In this document: positions 1-6,218 of the stretch, piece by piece
Layout of the letters: each line of letters starts with the position of its first letter
Numbering within the stretch: position 1 is the first letter of the stretch
Source of the DNA: Bordetella parapertussis
Lineage (GTDB): Bacteria; Pseudomonadota; Gammaproteobacteria; Burkholderiales; Burkholderiaceae_A
NCBI GenBank assembly: GCA_945901825.1
Contig: CAMDMC010000049.1
Span: 1 to 8,697 of the forward strand
Length of the DNA: 8,697 nucleotides
Direction of reading: 5' to 3'
The notes under the pieces: generated by a model
What the model was told of the DNA's origin: nothing
Seen by the model: the letters and a program-made list of their open reading frames with translations, nothing else
Database searches by the model: none
Made by a program: the position numbers and the translations under genes

Positions 1-177
1 CTTAATCCCTTGGAATATGACCAAGCCATTGGCGATTTGGTGGGCTATTTGCAATGGATGGGCGAGCCTTCTCAAAACACCCGCGTGCGTTTAGGCGTTT
101 GGGTTTTACTCTTCCTCGGTTGCTTTATGGTGATTGCTTGGCGCTTGAATGCGTCGTTCTGGAAAGACATCAAGTAA
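1..177 (+). CDS. petC: Cytochrome c1 (ubiquinol-cytochrome c reductase), C-terminal end
   Basis: The frame is open from base 1 to a TAA at 175-177 and gives the last 58 residues of a protein that begins outside the window. It starts with a soluble stretch (LNPLEYDQAIGDLVGYLQWM), followed by a hydrophobic segment (VWVLLFLGCFMVIAW) and a short basic tail ending in FWKDIK. This is the usual end of bacterial cytochrome c1: one C-terminal transmembrane anchor holding the periplasmic heme domain of the bc1 complex to the inner membrane, with the tail in the cytoplasm. The heme-binding CxxCH motif would lie upstream and cannot be checked. In Betaproteobacteria petABC is commonly followed by sspA-sspB, as here. 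Codon use is rich in TTG leucine, like the two genes that follow. The identification rests on the tail and the context only. Confidence 0.85.
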   Translation, partial: LNPLEYDQAIGDLVGYLQWMGEPSQNTRVRLGVWVLLFLGCFMVIAWRLNASFWKDIK

Positions 178-223
178 TCACTGTTCATTCGATGGCAGAC
201 CTTGTGCTTGCCATCACCTCACG

Positions 224-259
224 GAGTGGCAAACCTGTTTGTCACTCTTTTTGATTTTT
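224..259 (+). terminator. Intrinsic terminator between petC and sspA
   Basis: Positions 224-233 (GAGTGGCAAA) pair with 238-247 (TTTGTCACTC) in a 10-bp stem with one G-T wobble and a CCTG loop. Five T's follow directly (248-252), then GA and another five T's (255-259). This is a textbook intrinsic terminator and probably ends the petABC transcript. Its T-run lies against the sspA Shine-Dalgarno at 260-265, so sspA needs read-through or a promoter that tolerates this hairpin in its leader. A second hairpin lies just upstream (191-197 with 209-215). Confidence 0.8.
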
Positions 260-265
260 AGGAGA
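260..265 (+). promoter_or_regulatory. Ribosome binding site of sspA
   Basis: AGGAGA lies 8 nt before the ATG at 274. A second ATG follows directly at 277, which would be 11 nt away. The spacing favours the first ATG. The site starts right after the terminator T-run. Confidence 0.75.
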
Positions 266-273
266 CACCCATC

Positions 274-885
274 ATGATGGTGCTTTATTCAGGAACTACG
301 TGTCCTTTTTCTCATCGCTGCCGCTTCGTTTTGTTTGAAAAAGGCATGGACTTTGAAATCCGCGATGTTGATCTCTACAACAAGCCAGAAGACATCAATG
401 TGATGAATCCTTATGGCCAAGTGCCGATCTTGGTCGAGCGTGATCTGATCTTGTATGAGTCCAACATCATCAACGAATACATCGACGAGCGTTTTCCGCA
501 TCCACAACTCATGCCTGGTGACCCTGTTGACCGTGCCCGCGTGCGTTTGTTCTTGCTCAACTTTGAAAAAGAACTGTTCACCAACGTCACTATTTTGGAA
601 TCGCGCACTGCCAAGGCCAATGAAAAGGTTTTGGAGAAAGCCCGCGCGCACATCCGTGACCGTTTGACGCAGTTGGCCCCCGTGTTCTTGAAAAACAAAT
701 TCATGCTGGGTGATAACTTCTCTATGCTCGACGTAGCGATTGCGCCATTGCTCTGGCGCCTTGACCACTACGGCATCGACCTCTCGAAAAACGCAGCCCC
801 CTTGTTGAAGTACGCCGAGCGTATTTTTTCGCGCCCTGCTTACATCGAAGCACTGACACCTTCTGAGAAGGTGATGCGCAAGTAA
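274..885 (+). CDS. sspA: Stringent starvation protein A (glutathione S-transferase fold)
   Basis: A 203-residue protein of the SspA family, close to the usual length of about 200-210. The N-terminal thioredoxin-like half (about 1-80) contains TCPFSHR (residues 9-15), GQVPILV (48-54) and YESNIINEYIDERFPHP (61-77). The all-helical C-terminal half contains the APLLWRL segment (156-162). In E. coli, SspA binds RNA polymerase, is induced in starvation and acid stress, and has lost glutathione transferase activity. Its Pro-His-Pro surface pocket, needed for function there, corresponds to P75-H76-P77 here. Unlike E. coli SspA, this protein has a cysteine (C10) at the thioredoxin-like active-site position, so glutathione binding is not excluded. 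The gene sits 96 nt behind petC, with a terminator between, and 5 nt before sspB. Thirteen of its 25 leucines use TTG, unlike the minus-strand genes further on. Confidence 0.92.
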   Translation: MMVLYSGTTCPFSHRCRFVLFEKGMDFEIRDVDLYNKPEDINVMNPYGQVPILVERDLILYESNIINEYIDERFPHPQLMPGDPVDRARVRLFLLNFEKELFTNVTILESRTAKANEKVLEKARAHIRDRLTQLAPVFLKNKFMLGDNFSMLDVAIAPLLWRLDHYGIDLSKNAAPLLKYAERIFSRPAYIEALTPSEKVMRK

Positions 886-890
886 TTGCT

Positions 891-1379
891 ATGTTGAACG
901 CTCCTGACGCATCGTCCACCCGTCCTTACCTATTGCGCGCACTGCATGAGTGGTGCACCGACAACGGCTACACGCCCTACATCGCAGTGCAGGTGGACGA
1001 GATGGTGCAAGTGCCTCAGGAATACGTCAAGAATGGTGAGATCGTGCTCAACGTGAGTTACGACGCCACCAGCAGCATGTCTTTAGGCAACGATGTCATC
1101 GAATTCAAAGCACGCTTTGCTGGCACGCCACGCGAAATCATCGTGCCTGTCGATCGCGTCTTGGCGATCTACGCCAGAGAGAACGGTCAAGGTATGGCAT
1201 TCCCCATGCACACTAAAAACGGCGCGGAGACTGGCATAACATCTGTCTTGCCAGCGCCCGAGTCTCGTGCGCCATTGGCAGCAGTCACAACTTCAAAAAC
1301 AGCAAGTGATTCATCGGACGACGATACGACTCCACCAACACCGCCCAGCGGTCGTCCGACTTTAAAGCGTGTCAAATAA
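891..1379 (+). CDS. sspB: ClpXP protease specificity-enhancing factor SspB
   Basis: A 162-residue protein of the SspB adaptor family. SspB tethers ssrA-tagged polypeptides from stalled ribosomes to ClpX and speeds their degradation by ClpXP in the cytoplasm. The folded substrate-binding domain spans about residues 8-108: RPYLLRALHEWCTDNGYTPY near the start, then NGEIVLNVS and IEFKARFAG. About 45 residues of low complexity rich in S, T, P and D follow (about 109-153). The protein ends in GRPTLKRVK (154-162), matching the ClpX-binding (XB) tail of E. coli SspB, so the adaptor is complete. The ATG lies 5 nt after the sspA stop with no strong Shine-Dalgarno, which suggests co-transcription and coupled translation with sspA. 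Confidence 0.93.
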   Translation: MLNAPDASSTRPYLLRALHEWCTDNGYTPYIAVQVDEMVQVPQEYVKNGEIVLNVSYDATSSMSLGNDVIEFKARFAGTPREIIVPVDRVLAIYARENGQGMAFPMHTKNGAETGITSVLPAPESRAPLAAVTTSKTASDSSDDDTTPPTPPSGRPTLKRVK

Positions 1380-1395
1380 AGTCGAAAGAGCACAG

Positions 1396-1401
1396 TAAAA
1401 T
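1396..1401 (+). promoter_or_regulatory. Possible -10 box of the tRNA-Thr gene
   Basis: TAAAAT ends 10 nt before the first base of the tRNA and matches the sigma-70 -10 consensus TATAAT at five of six positions. The -35 region would fall over the end of sspB and has no convincing match. The tRNA may instead be made by read-through from sspB. Confidence 0.3.
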
Positions 1402-1411
1402 AACCAACATT

Positions 1412-1487
1412 GCCGCTTTAGCTCAGTTGGTAGAGCACCCGCCTTGTAAGCGGTAGGTCGTCAGTTCGAATCCGACACGCGGCACCA
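1412..1487 (+). tRNA. tRNA-Thr (anticodon TGT)
   Basis: A 76-nt cloverleaf with encoded CCA (1485-1487). The D arm is GCTC-AGTTGGTA-GAGC, the anticodon loop is CTTGTAA with anticodon TGT reading ACA (and by wobble other ACN) threonine codons, and the T loop is TTCGAAT. The T-stem A-C mismatch (52-62) also occurs in the E. coli counterpart as I recall it. Two further irregularities are visible: C27 opposite T43 at the end of the anticodon stem, and T6 opposite C67 in the acceptor stem (GCCGCTT against ACGCGGC). An A at position 67 would make the acceptor stem perfect. The gene is convergent with grxD. Confidence 0.93.
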
Positions 1488-1491
1488 TCTT

Positions 1492-1514
1492 CCTACCTGG
1501 CCCGGCCAGGCAGG
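1492..1514. terminator. GC-rich hairpin between tRNA-Thr and grxD
   Basis: CCTACCTGG (1492-1500) and CCAGGCAGG (1506-1514) form a 9-bp stem with one mismatch around the loop CCCGG. Because of the near symmetry it can form in RNA from either strand. It lies 4 nt after the tRNA and about 30 nt past the grxD stop, where a shared terminator of two convergent units would be expected. No T-run follows on either strand, so it may be a processing or RNA-stability element, or a factor-dependent terminator. Confidence 0.45.
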
Positions 1515-1544
1515 ACATCGAAGGCGTTATAGGTTGTTGGGCAA

Positions 1545-1877
1545 CTAGGTTTTTGACGCGACAATGCCCGCGTCCTCAAAAAGCTTCTTAAGCTCGCCCG
1601 AGTCGTGCATCTCGCCCATGATGTCCGAGCCACCAATAAACTCGCCCTTCACATACAACTGAGGAACGGTTGGCCAGCTGGCAAAGTCTTTCACAGCCTG
1701 CCTCACCTCGTCATCTTCAAGCACATTAACCGTTGCAACCTGAGTGACACCACAAGATTTCAATAACTGGATGGCACGACCGGAAAAGCCGCACTGCGGC
1801 GACTGCGCTGTTCCTTTCATGAAAAGCACAACCGGGTTGTCTTGAATGGTCTGAGCAACAAATGCTTTGGCGTCCAT
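1545..1877 (-). CDS. grxD: Monothiol glutaredoxin, Grx4 type (CGFS)
   Basis: A 110-residue single-domain glutaredoxin of normal length for the Grx4/GrxD family. The CGFS active site is at residues 29-32 (QCGFSGRA). The cis-Pro loop TVPQLY (70-75) and the glutathione-binding GGSD (82-85) are intact. Family members bind a [2Fe-2S] cluster with glutathione as homodimers or with BolA-type partners, and act in Fe-S cluster transfer and iron homeostasis in the cytoplasm rather than as strong disulfide reductases. AAAGGAGC ends 7 nt before the ATG, a strong Shine-Dalgarno fixing the start. The gene lies 94 nt behind prmC as last of the hemA-prfA-prmC-grxD run. Its codon use (third-position GC about half, some TTA/TTG leucine) is closer to the sspAB block than to hemA. 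Confidence 0.95.
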   Translation of the reverse strand: MDAKAFVAQTIQDNPVVLFMKGTAQSPQCGFSGRAIQLLKSCGVTQVATVNVLEDDEVRQAVKDFASWPTVPQLYVKGEFIGGSDIMGEMHDSGELKKLFEDAGIVASKT

Positions 1878-1928
1878 GGCCGAAGCTCCTTTCGAACAAA
1901 CGTAAGTTAAGCGTTAATTTAAAGAGAC

Positions 1929-1956
1929 TGCTGCAACAGGGAACCTCGTCGCAGCA
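1929..1956 (-). terminator. Hairpin in the prmC-grxD gap
   Basis: TGCTGCAAC (1929-1937) pairs with GTCGCAGCA (1948-1956), eight of nine bases, around a 10-nt loop. In the minus-strand transcript it is followed by CAGTCTCTTTAAATT, only loosely U-rich. It could weakly terminate or attenuate between prmC and grxD. With the good grxD ribosome binding site, this allows grxD to be expressed partly independently. Confidence 0.3.
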
Positions 1957-1971
1957 AACACCATGACAGAA

Positions 1972-2814
1972 TCATAGACGACCTAGAACATAACGGGGGC
2001 GTCCAGCCAGGTCGTTCATGGGTGTAATGTGCAAAAAGCCCGCATTTTGAAAGCAGCCTACCACCCACTGTTGCTGCCGGTTGCCATGCTCGACTGCAAA
2101 AAGACCTCCGGCCGCGAGGCAGGCCAGGGCCTGCATGCCCAGCTCGCGCAGATCGTTCATACCGTCTTGACTCGGGCGAGAACCCACAAGGGCGAAGGCG
2201 GGCTCCCAGCCGAGCTCACCCGAGAGGAACTCCGGGTCTTCAGTTCCCACATAAGGCGGGTTCGAGACAATAAGGTCAAAGCCGCCTGCCCGCTCGGTCT
2301 CGGGCAGGGCTGCTGTCCACGAACCTTGAAAAAGATGAACAGGGGCGCCAAGCCACGCGGCATTGTCGCGGGCAAGTCGAAGGGCGTTCTCTGACAGGTC
2401 TGTGGCGTAGGTGCGAACAGCAATGCCTCGGGCTCGGAGTTCAAGGCTAAGGGTGACTGCCACGCATCCCGAGCCAGTGCCAAGGTCAAGAAGGCGCAAG
2501 GGTGATTCGGTTACGAATCGATGCGCCTGGGCTGTGGCCCAATCAAGCGCAGCCTCCACAAGGCCCTCCGTCTCGGGCCTTGGAATAAGGCAGCTGGGGT
2601 TTACCCAAAACCGGCGCCCATAAAACTCTTTATGGCCAAGCAGGTAACTTAGGGGCTCGCCAGCAAGCCGTCGCCTTACGAGTCTTTCATAAAGGGCGCG
2701 CTCGGACTCCGAAAGGCTAAGGTCGTTGGCAATAAGCTGGGTACGGGGGCGACCGGAGGCCGCCTCGCGAAGTGCAAGGTCTTCTTGGCGGGAAAGGCTA
2801 GGAATCGTCGCCAA
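1972..2814 (-). CDS. prmC: Peptide chain release factor N5-glutamine methyltransferase
   Basis: A 280-residue PrmC/HemK. It uses S-adenosylmethionine to methylate the glutamine of the GGQ motif in RF1 and RF2, which raises termination efficiency. The N-terminal release-factor-binding domain (about 1-75) contains [15 protein letters not shown] (52-66). LIPRPETE (76-83) leads into the Rossmann methyltransferase domain, with SAM-binding DLGTGSG (110-116) and the catalytic NPPY motif (185-188). The assigned start is a TTG at 2814, inside the last 17 nt of prfA. No ATG or GTG lies nearby in frame before the conserved region, and no clear Shine-Dalgarno is visible, so translation probably depends on coupling to prfA. 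The substrate PrfA is encoded immediately upstream, a common and functionally sensible pairing. The start codon is the only uncertain part. Confidence 0.94.
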   Translation of the reverse strand: MATIPSLSRQEDLALREAASGRPRTQLIANDLSLSESERALYERLVRRRLAGEPLSYLLGHKEFYGRRFWVNPSCLIPRPETEGLVEAALDWATAQAHRFVTESPLRLLDLGTGSGCVAVTLSLELRARGIAVRTYATDLSENALRLARDNAAWLGAPVHLFQGSWTAALPETERAGGFDLIVSNPPYVGTEDPEFLSGELGWEPAFALVGSRPSQDGMNDLRELGMQALACLAAGGLFAVEHGNRQQQWVVGCFQNAGFLHITPMNDLAGRPRYVLGRL

Positions 2815-3883
2815 GCGAGGATAGAAGTTCAGCCTGGTGTTCGGCCGAGAGCGCCTCGGTCAGCTCAAACATGTCGCCATCCATGATCTGGTCAATCTTG
2901 TACAGGGTGAGATTGATGCGATGGTCGGTAATGCGGCCCTGCGGAAAGTTGTAGGTTCGAATCCGCTCGGAGCGGTCGCCTGAGCCGATCATAAGCTTGC
3001 GGGCACTGGCCTCTTTTTGTTGCATGGCAGTAAGCTCGCGATCGCGCACGCGCGCGGCGAGAACCTTCATGGCCTTGTCTTTGTTCTTATGCTGGCTGCG
3101 GTCGTCCTGGCACTCGGCCACGAGGCCCGTGGGCAGGTGGGTAATGCGTACCGCGGACTCGGTCTTGTTCACGTGCTGTCCTCCCGCGCCAGAGGCGCGA
3201 AAGACGTCGATGCGTAGCTCGTCGGGACTAAAGACAATATCAATGAGCTCGTCGGCCTCTGGCAGGACAGCGACCGTGCAGGCTGAGGTATGAATACGAC
3301 CCTGAGCCTCGGTGGCTGGTACCCTTTGCACCCGATGACCGCCCGACTCGAACTTCAGCTTAGAGTACACATCGGATCCCTCAAGCCGAACGATGACCTC
3401 CTTGTAGCCGCCCAGGTCAGACTCGCTTGCTGAGAGCATCTCTGTCTTCCAGCGGTTTCGTTCGGCAAATCGCAGGTACATGCGCAGCAGGTCGCCTGAA
3501 AAAAGTGCCGATTCGTCACCCCCTGTTCCGGCTCGAATCTCGAGAATAATGGCCTTACCGTCGTTAGGATCTTTGGGCAGAAGAAGCCGCTGCAGCTCGA
3601 CGATTTGTTCTTCAAGAAGTCGTTTGAGCCGAAGTAATTCCTCCTGGCCAAACTCTTTTAGGTCGGGGTCCGCAAGCCAGGCCTCGGCCTCTTTGAGATC
3701 GCGTTCAGACTTCTGCAGCTCGCCGAAATGCTCGACCACGGGAGCAAGGTCGGAGCGTTCTTTTGAGAGGGCCCGAAACTGCTGCAGATCGCTGGCGGAA
3801 TCCGGTGCTGAAAGCAGACCTTCGACCACCGCAAAGCGTTCTTGAATCTGCTGAAGCTTTCTCAGCAGGCTTGGTTTGATCAT
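2798..3883 (-). CDS. prfA: Peptide chain release factor 1
   Basis: A 361-residue class I release factor, normal length for RF1. It recognises UAA and UAG in the ribosomal A site and triggers peptidyl-tRNA hydrolysis. The N-terminal region (about 1-100) is rich in charged helical sequence. GTGGDE (119-124) and the stop-codon-reading tripeptide PAT (189-191, within [15 protein letters not shown]) follow; PAT rather than SPF marks RF1 and not RF2. The catalytic GGQ is at 234-236 ([12 protein letters not shown]), and Q236 is the PrmC target. The RSQHKNK segment follows, also typical of the family. The ATG overlaps the hemA stop (ATGA, 4 nt) and the end overlaps prmC by 17 nt, so three proteins are coupled in one message. 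Confidence 0.97.
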   Translation of the reverse strand: MIKPSLLRKLQQIQERFAVVEGLLSAPDSASDLQQFRALSKERSDLAPVVEHFGELQKSERDLKEAEAWLADPDLKEFGQEELLRLKRLLEEQIVELQRLLLPKDPNDGKAIILEIRAGTGGDESALFSGDLLRMYLRFAERNRWKTEMLSASESDLGGYKEVIVRLEGSDVYSKLKFESGGHRVQRVPATEAQGRIHTSACTVAVLPEADELIDIVFSPDELRIDVFRASGAGGQHVNKTESAVRITHLPTGLVAECQDDRSQHKNKDKAMKVLAARVRDRELTAMQQKEASARKLMIGSGDRSERIRTYNFPQGRITDHRINLTLYKIDQIMDGDMFELTEALSAEHQAELLSSLGDDS

Positions 3884-5196
3884 TGGTCGGGCTCGCCCGC
3901 CGGACTGTCTGCCTGAGACTCGTTGGGTTCTTGAAGCTTAAAAAGGCTAGGCACAAGCTGCGCAGCCCGTTGATGGGTCTGAGGGTCGGGATCCGACAGG
4001 GCTGAATAGGTGCCGTGCAGAATCTTCTGAGTGAGCCCATGGGCCAGTGCCTTAAGCACCTCGTTGGCATCCTCGCCTCGGGCAAGTCGTCTCTGCGCCG
4101 CAGCAAGCTCCGCCTCTTGAAGTGCAGTGACATGCTCCTTGACGGTTCGAATAAGCGGCACCTGCTCGCGGCTTGATTTCCAGTGCAGGTAACGCTCAAC
4201 ACCCTGGTCGATGATGACTTCGGCATGGCTAACCGCATCACGCCGGGCCTGAACGCCAACCTCAACCAGCCCCGCCAGATCGTCGACGGAATACAGAAAG
4301 GCGTCTGAAAGCTTAGAGACCTCGGGCTCAATGTCGCGGGGAACCGCGAGATCTACAAAAAAGATGGGCTTAGAGCGTCGTTTTTTAAGGGCAGACTCGA
4401 CCATGCCAAGTCCGAGAATGGGCAGGCTTGAGGCAGTGCAGCTTACCACCACATCAAAGTCGCAAAGGCGCCGAGGAAGATCTGAGAGGGCAAAGGCCTC
4501 GCCGGAATAGTTCTTGGCCAAGGCCTCGCCCCGTTGAACAGTTCGATTGGCAATGGCAAGGCCTTTCGGGGACTGGGCTGCAAAGTGGGCGATGCAGAGC
4601 TGAATCATTTCGCCTGCGCCAATAAACAGCATGCGCGTCTGTGAGAGATCGCCAAAAATACGTTGGGCAAGCTTGACCGAGGCCGCGGCCATGGAGACCG
4701 AATGGCTGCCGATCTCGGTGCTGCTACGAACCTCTTTGGCAACGGAGAAGGCCTGTTGAAAAAGATGGTGCAGGTTGGAACCTAGGCTCCCGGCTTCCTG
4801 GGCCTGACGGGCGGCCTCTTTAAGCTGACCAAGAATTTGTGGCTCACCCAGGACCATTGAGTCAAGACCGCTTGCAACACGAAAGACGTGCCTAACGGCT
4901 GCCGGTTCCTCATGCTGGTAGAGATGATGCAGGAGGTCGTCATGGCCAACCTGGGAACGGGCCGCAAGCCAGTTGAGTGCTTGTTGACGGGCCTGCCCCG
5001 GGTTGTTGCTGGCCATGTAAAGCTCGGTGCGGTTGCAGGTGGACACAAGCGCCTGTTCGGGAGCTAGACGGCCCATGACCTGGCGCAGCTCCGACAGGCT
5101 TGCGCTGACAATCTCAGCCGGAAAGGCGAGCCTTTCGCGCAGCGAGACGGGGGCGGACTGATGGTTGAGTCCGAAGGCGACGACCTGGCATGTCAT
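3880..5196 (-). CDS. hemA: Glutamyl-tRNA reductase
   Basis: A 438-residue glutamyl-tRNA reductase, the NADPH-dependent enzyme that turns Glu-tRNA into glutamate-1-semialdehyde, first committed step of the C5 pathway to heme. The N-terminal catalytic domain has [18 protein letters not shown] (8-25) and STCNRTELY (52-60) with nucleophile C54. [11 protein letters not shown] (114-124) is the family signature. The NADPH-binding domain has GAGEM (193-197) and ANRT (216-219). The C-terminal part (about 320-420) is the dimerisation helix region. AGGGG lies only 3 nt before the ATG, a short spacing, but no better start exists. A TATTCT hexamer in the 52-nt gap behind the response regulator gene could be a -10 box, without a convincing -35. 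First in a tightly coupled hemA-prfA-prmC run. None of the first 13 leucines uses TTG, in contrast to sspA. Confidence 0.97.
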   Translation of the reverse strand: MTCQVVAFGLNHQSAPVSLRERLAFPAEIVSASLSELRQVMGRLAPEQALVSTCNRTELYMASNNPGQARQQALNWLAARSQVGHDDLLHHLYQHEEPAAVRHVFRVASGLDSMVLGEPQILGQLKEAARQAQEAGSLGSNLHHLFQQAFSVAKEVRSSTEIGSHSVSMAAASVKLAQRIFGDLSQTRMLFIGAGEMIQLCIAHFAAQSPKGLAIANRTVQRGEALAKNYSGEAFALSDLPRRLCDFDVVVSCTASSLPILGLGMVESALKKRRSKPIFFVDLAVPRDIEPEVSKLSDAFLYSVDDLAGLVEVGVQARRDAVSHAEVIIDQGVERYLHWKSSREQVPLIRTVKEHVTALQEAELAAAQRRLARGEDANEVLKALAHGLTQKILHGTYSALSDPDPQTHQRAAQLVPSLFKLQEPNESQADSPAGEPDQ

Positions 5197-5248
5197 AGGC
5201 CCCTGATTTTACGAGAATATGACGGGCTTTCACCAGCGGAAATCCAAA

Positions 5249-6046
5249 TTAGTTGACACCTGAATCTGCAAGCCGCTCGAGACGGTAGCCCGCTCCGTAA
5301 ATGGATCGAAGCTGAAACCCCATTTCAGGGTGCAACCGCAGTTTGGCCTTAAGCCTTGAGAGATGCGTGTCGACCGTACGTGTCTGCACGCGGGGATTCA
5401 GGCGAAAGACCTGTTCCTGCAGCAAGGAGCGCTCAAGGTCCTGATTCATATGCTGAAAAATAAAAAAAGCTAGTGCCCACTCCCTGGAGGTAAGCCGAAC
5501 CTCCCGGCCATCAAGAAAGGCCCGCTGCGTTCTGGACTCAAGCCGCACGTGGCCCACAGTAAGCGTTGGCTGATTAAGGCTGAGGGTCTGTCCGTTGCCA
5601 TTGCCATTGCCATTGCCGTAGCTATTTACGTGCTCAGGCTCCTGGGCGACCATGGGTTTATGGCGCCGAAGGGCCGCGGCCAGGCGTGCCACAAGTTCGC
5701 GGGCCCGAATGGGCTTCAGTAAAAAGTCATGGGCCCCTCGGGCAAAGGCCTCGGCCATGGTGGTGTCGCGGTCGTCGCCTGTGAGCATAAAGACAACTGG
5801 GGCAGGCAAGGGTTTGTTATAAAGCCTATCGAGCAGATCAAGGCCCGACATGCCCGGCAGTCGAAGGTCGATCAGGGCTGCATCAAAGCGCTGTCGCGGG
5901 TGGGCCTCGATAAACGCCTCCGCCCGTCGAAACCAACGACCCTTCCAGCCCTCGTGCGTCACGATGTCACAAAGCCGTCGGCCCAGCGACTCATCGTCCT
6001 CAATGACAGCGATGTTGTTTTTGCCTGCGTGCAAGTTCAGCGCCAT
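5249..6046 (-). CDS. OmpR/PhoB-type response regulator, orphan
   Basis: A 265-residue two-domain response regulator. The receiver domain (about 11-125) has the acidic cluster E16-D17-D18, phosphoacceptor D60 (ALIDLRLPGMSG), T89 in MLTGDD, and K111 in LLKP, so phosphorylation chemistry looks intact. A linker follows with an Asn-Gly run (144-152). The C-terminal winged-helix DNA-binding domain (about 163-258) shows LTSREWAL (185-192), recognition-helix sequence RTVDTHLSRLKAKL (223-236) and IYGAGYRL (249-256). It is therefore a DNA-binding transcription regulator. No histidine kinase is encoded in the window, so partner and targets are unknown. GAGAGGG lies close before the ATG. It sits 52 nt upstream of hemA and 172 nt behind ilvA, so it could be co-transcribed with hemA; whether it controls heme or translation genes is speculation. 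Confidence 0.88.
   Translation of the reverse strand: MALNLHAGKNNIAVIEDDESLGRRLCDIVTHEGWKGRWFRRAEAFIEAHPRQRFDAALIDLRLPGMSGLDLLDRLYNKPLPAPVVFMLTGDDRDTTMAEAFARGAHDFLLKPIRARELVARLAAALRRHKPMVAQEPEHVNSYGNGNGNGNGQTLSLNQPTLTVGHVRLESRTQRAFLDGREVRLTSREWALAFFIFQHMNQDLERSLLQEQVFRLNPRVQTRTVDTHLSRLKAKLRLHPEMGFQLRSIYGAGYRLERLADSGVN
5595..5618. repeat. Hexanucleotide tandem repeat in the response regulator linker
   Basis: TTGCCA occurs three times in perfect tandem (5595-5612), followed by the variant TTGCCG (5613-5618). On the coding strand this gives alternating Gly-Asn codons between the receiver and DNA-binding domains. Six is a multiple of three, so gain or loss of a unit would lengthen or shorten the linker by two residues without a frameshift. 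Confidence 0.85.
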
Positions 6047-6092
6047 GTAAGCCCTCTCTCCCCTTTTTTCTTGCCATGGTCTAAAAGCGGGG

Positions 6093-6132
6093 GGAGGGCC
6101 CTTGAACTCGACTTACTTGCTTAGGAGGGCCC
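6093..6132. repeat. Two direct copies of GGAGGGCCC upstream of the response regulator gene
   Basis: GGAGGGCCC occurs at 6093-6101 and again at 6124-6132, starts 31 nt apart, about three turns of the helix. Each copy contains the palindrome GGGCCC. They lie 47 and 78 nt upstream of the response regulator start (6046), where regulator binding sites would be placed. The rest of the 172-nt gap (6047-6218) holds the regulator's ribosome binding site and the ilvA 3' palindrome. I see no gene in it. Confidence 0.4.
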
Positions 6133-6204
6133 AACCCCAAGGCCCCGAACTTTAGACTCCTGAAGGCCCATGAGGGGCGCATTTCGAAGGGCATCAGGCC
6201 TAGG

Positions 6205-6218
6205 TAAGCCCGGGCTTA
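6205..6218. repeat. Perfect 14-bp palindrome directly after ilvA
   Basis: TAAGCCCGGGCTTA is its own reverse complement. On the ilvA strand it begins with a second in-frame TAA directly behind the ilvA stop, so ilvA ends in tandem stop codons. As RNA it could fold into a 5-bp stem with a 4-nt loop. No U-run follows, so it is at best a weak terminator. Confidence 0.4.

Noticed and set aside
289..768. Long open frame on the minus strand opposite sspA.
   Set aside because: It lies wholly under a clear SspA gene, resembles no family I know, and has no ribosome binding site. It is a shadow of the coding strand.
1412..1514. tRNA 3' end as an attachment site of an integrated element.
   Set aside because: No integrase, no repeated copy of the tRNA 3' end elsewhere in the window, and the genes that follow are housekeeping genes.
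5253..5258. TTGACA, a perfect -35 hexamer on the plus strand.
   Set aside because: It overlaps the end of the response regulator gene, has no -10 box 16-18 nt downstream, and points against all nearby genes.
6047..6077. An upstream ATG (6077, minus strand) before the response regulator, possibly a leader peptide or longer start.
   Set aside because: It is out of frame with the regulator, has no clear ribosome binding site, and its peptide has no recognisable feature. The ATG at 6046 has a good GAGG-containing site.
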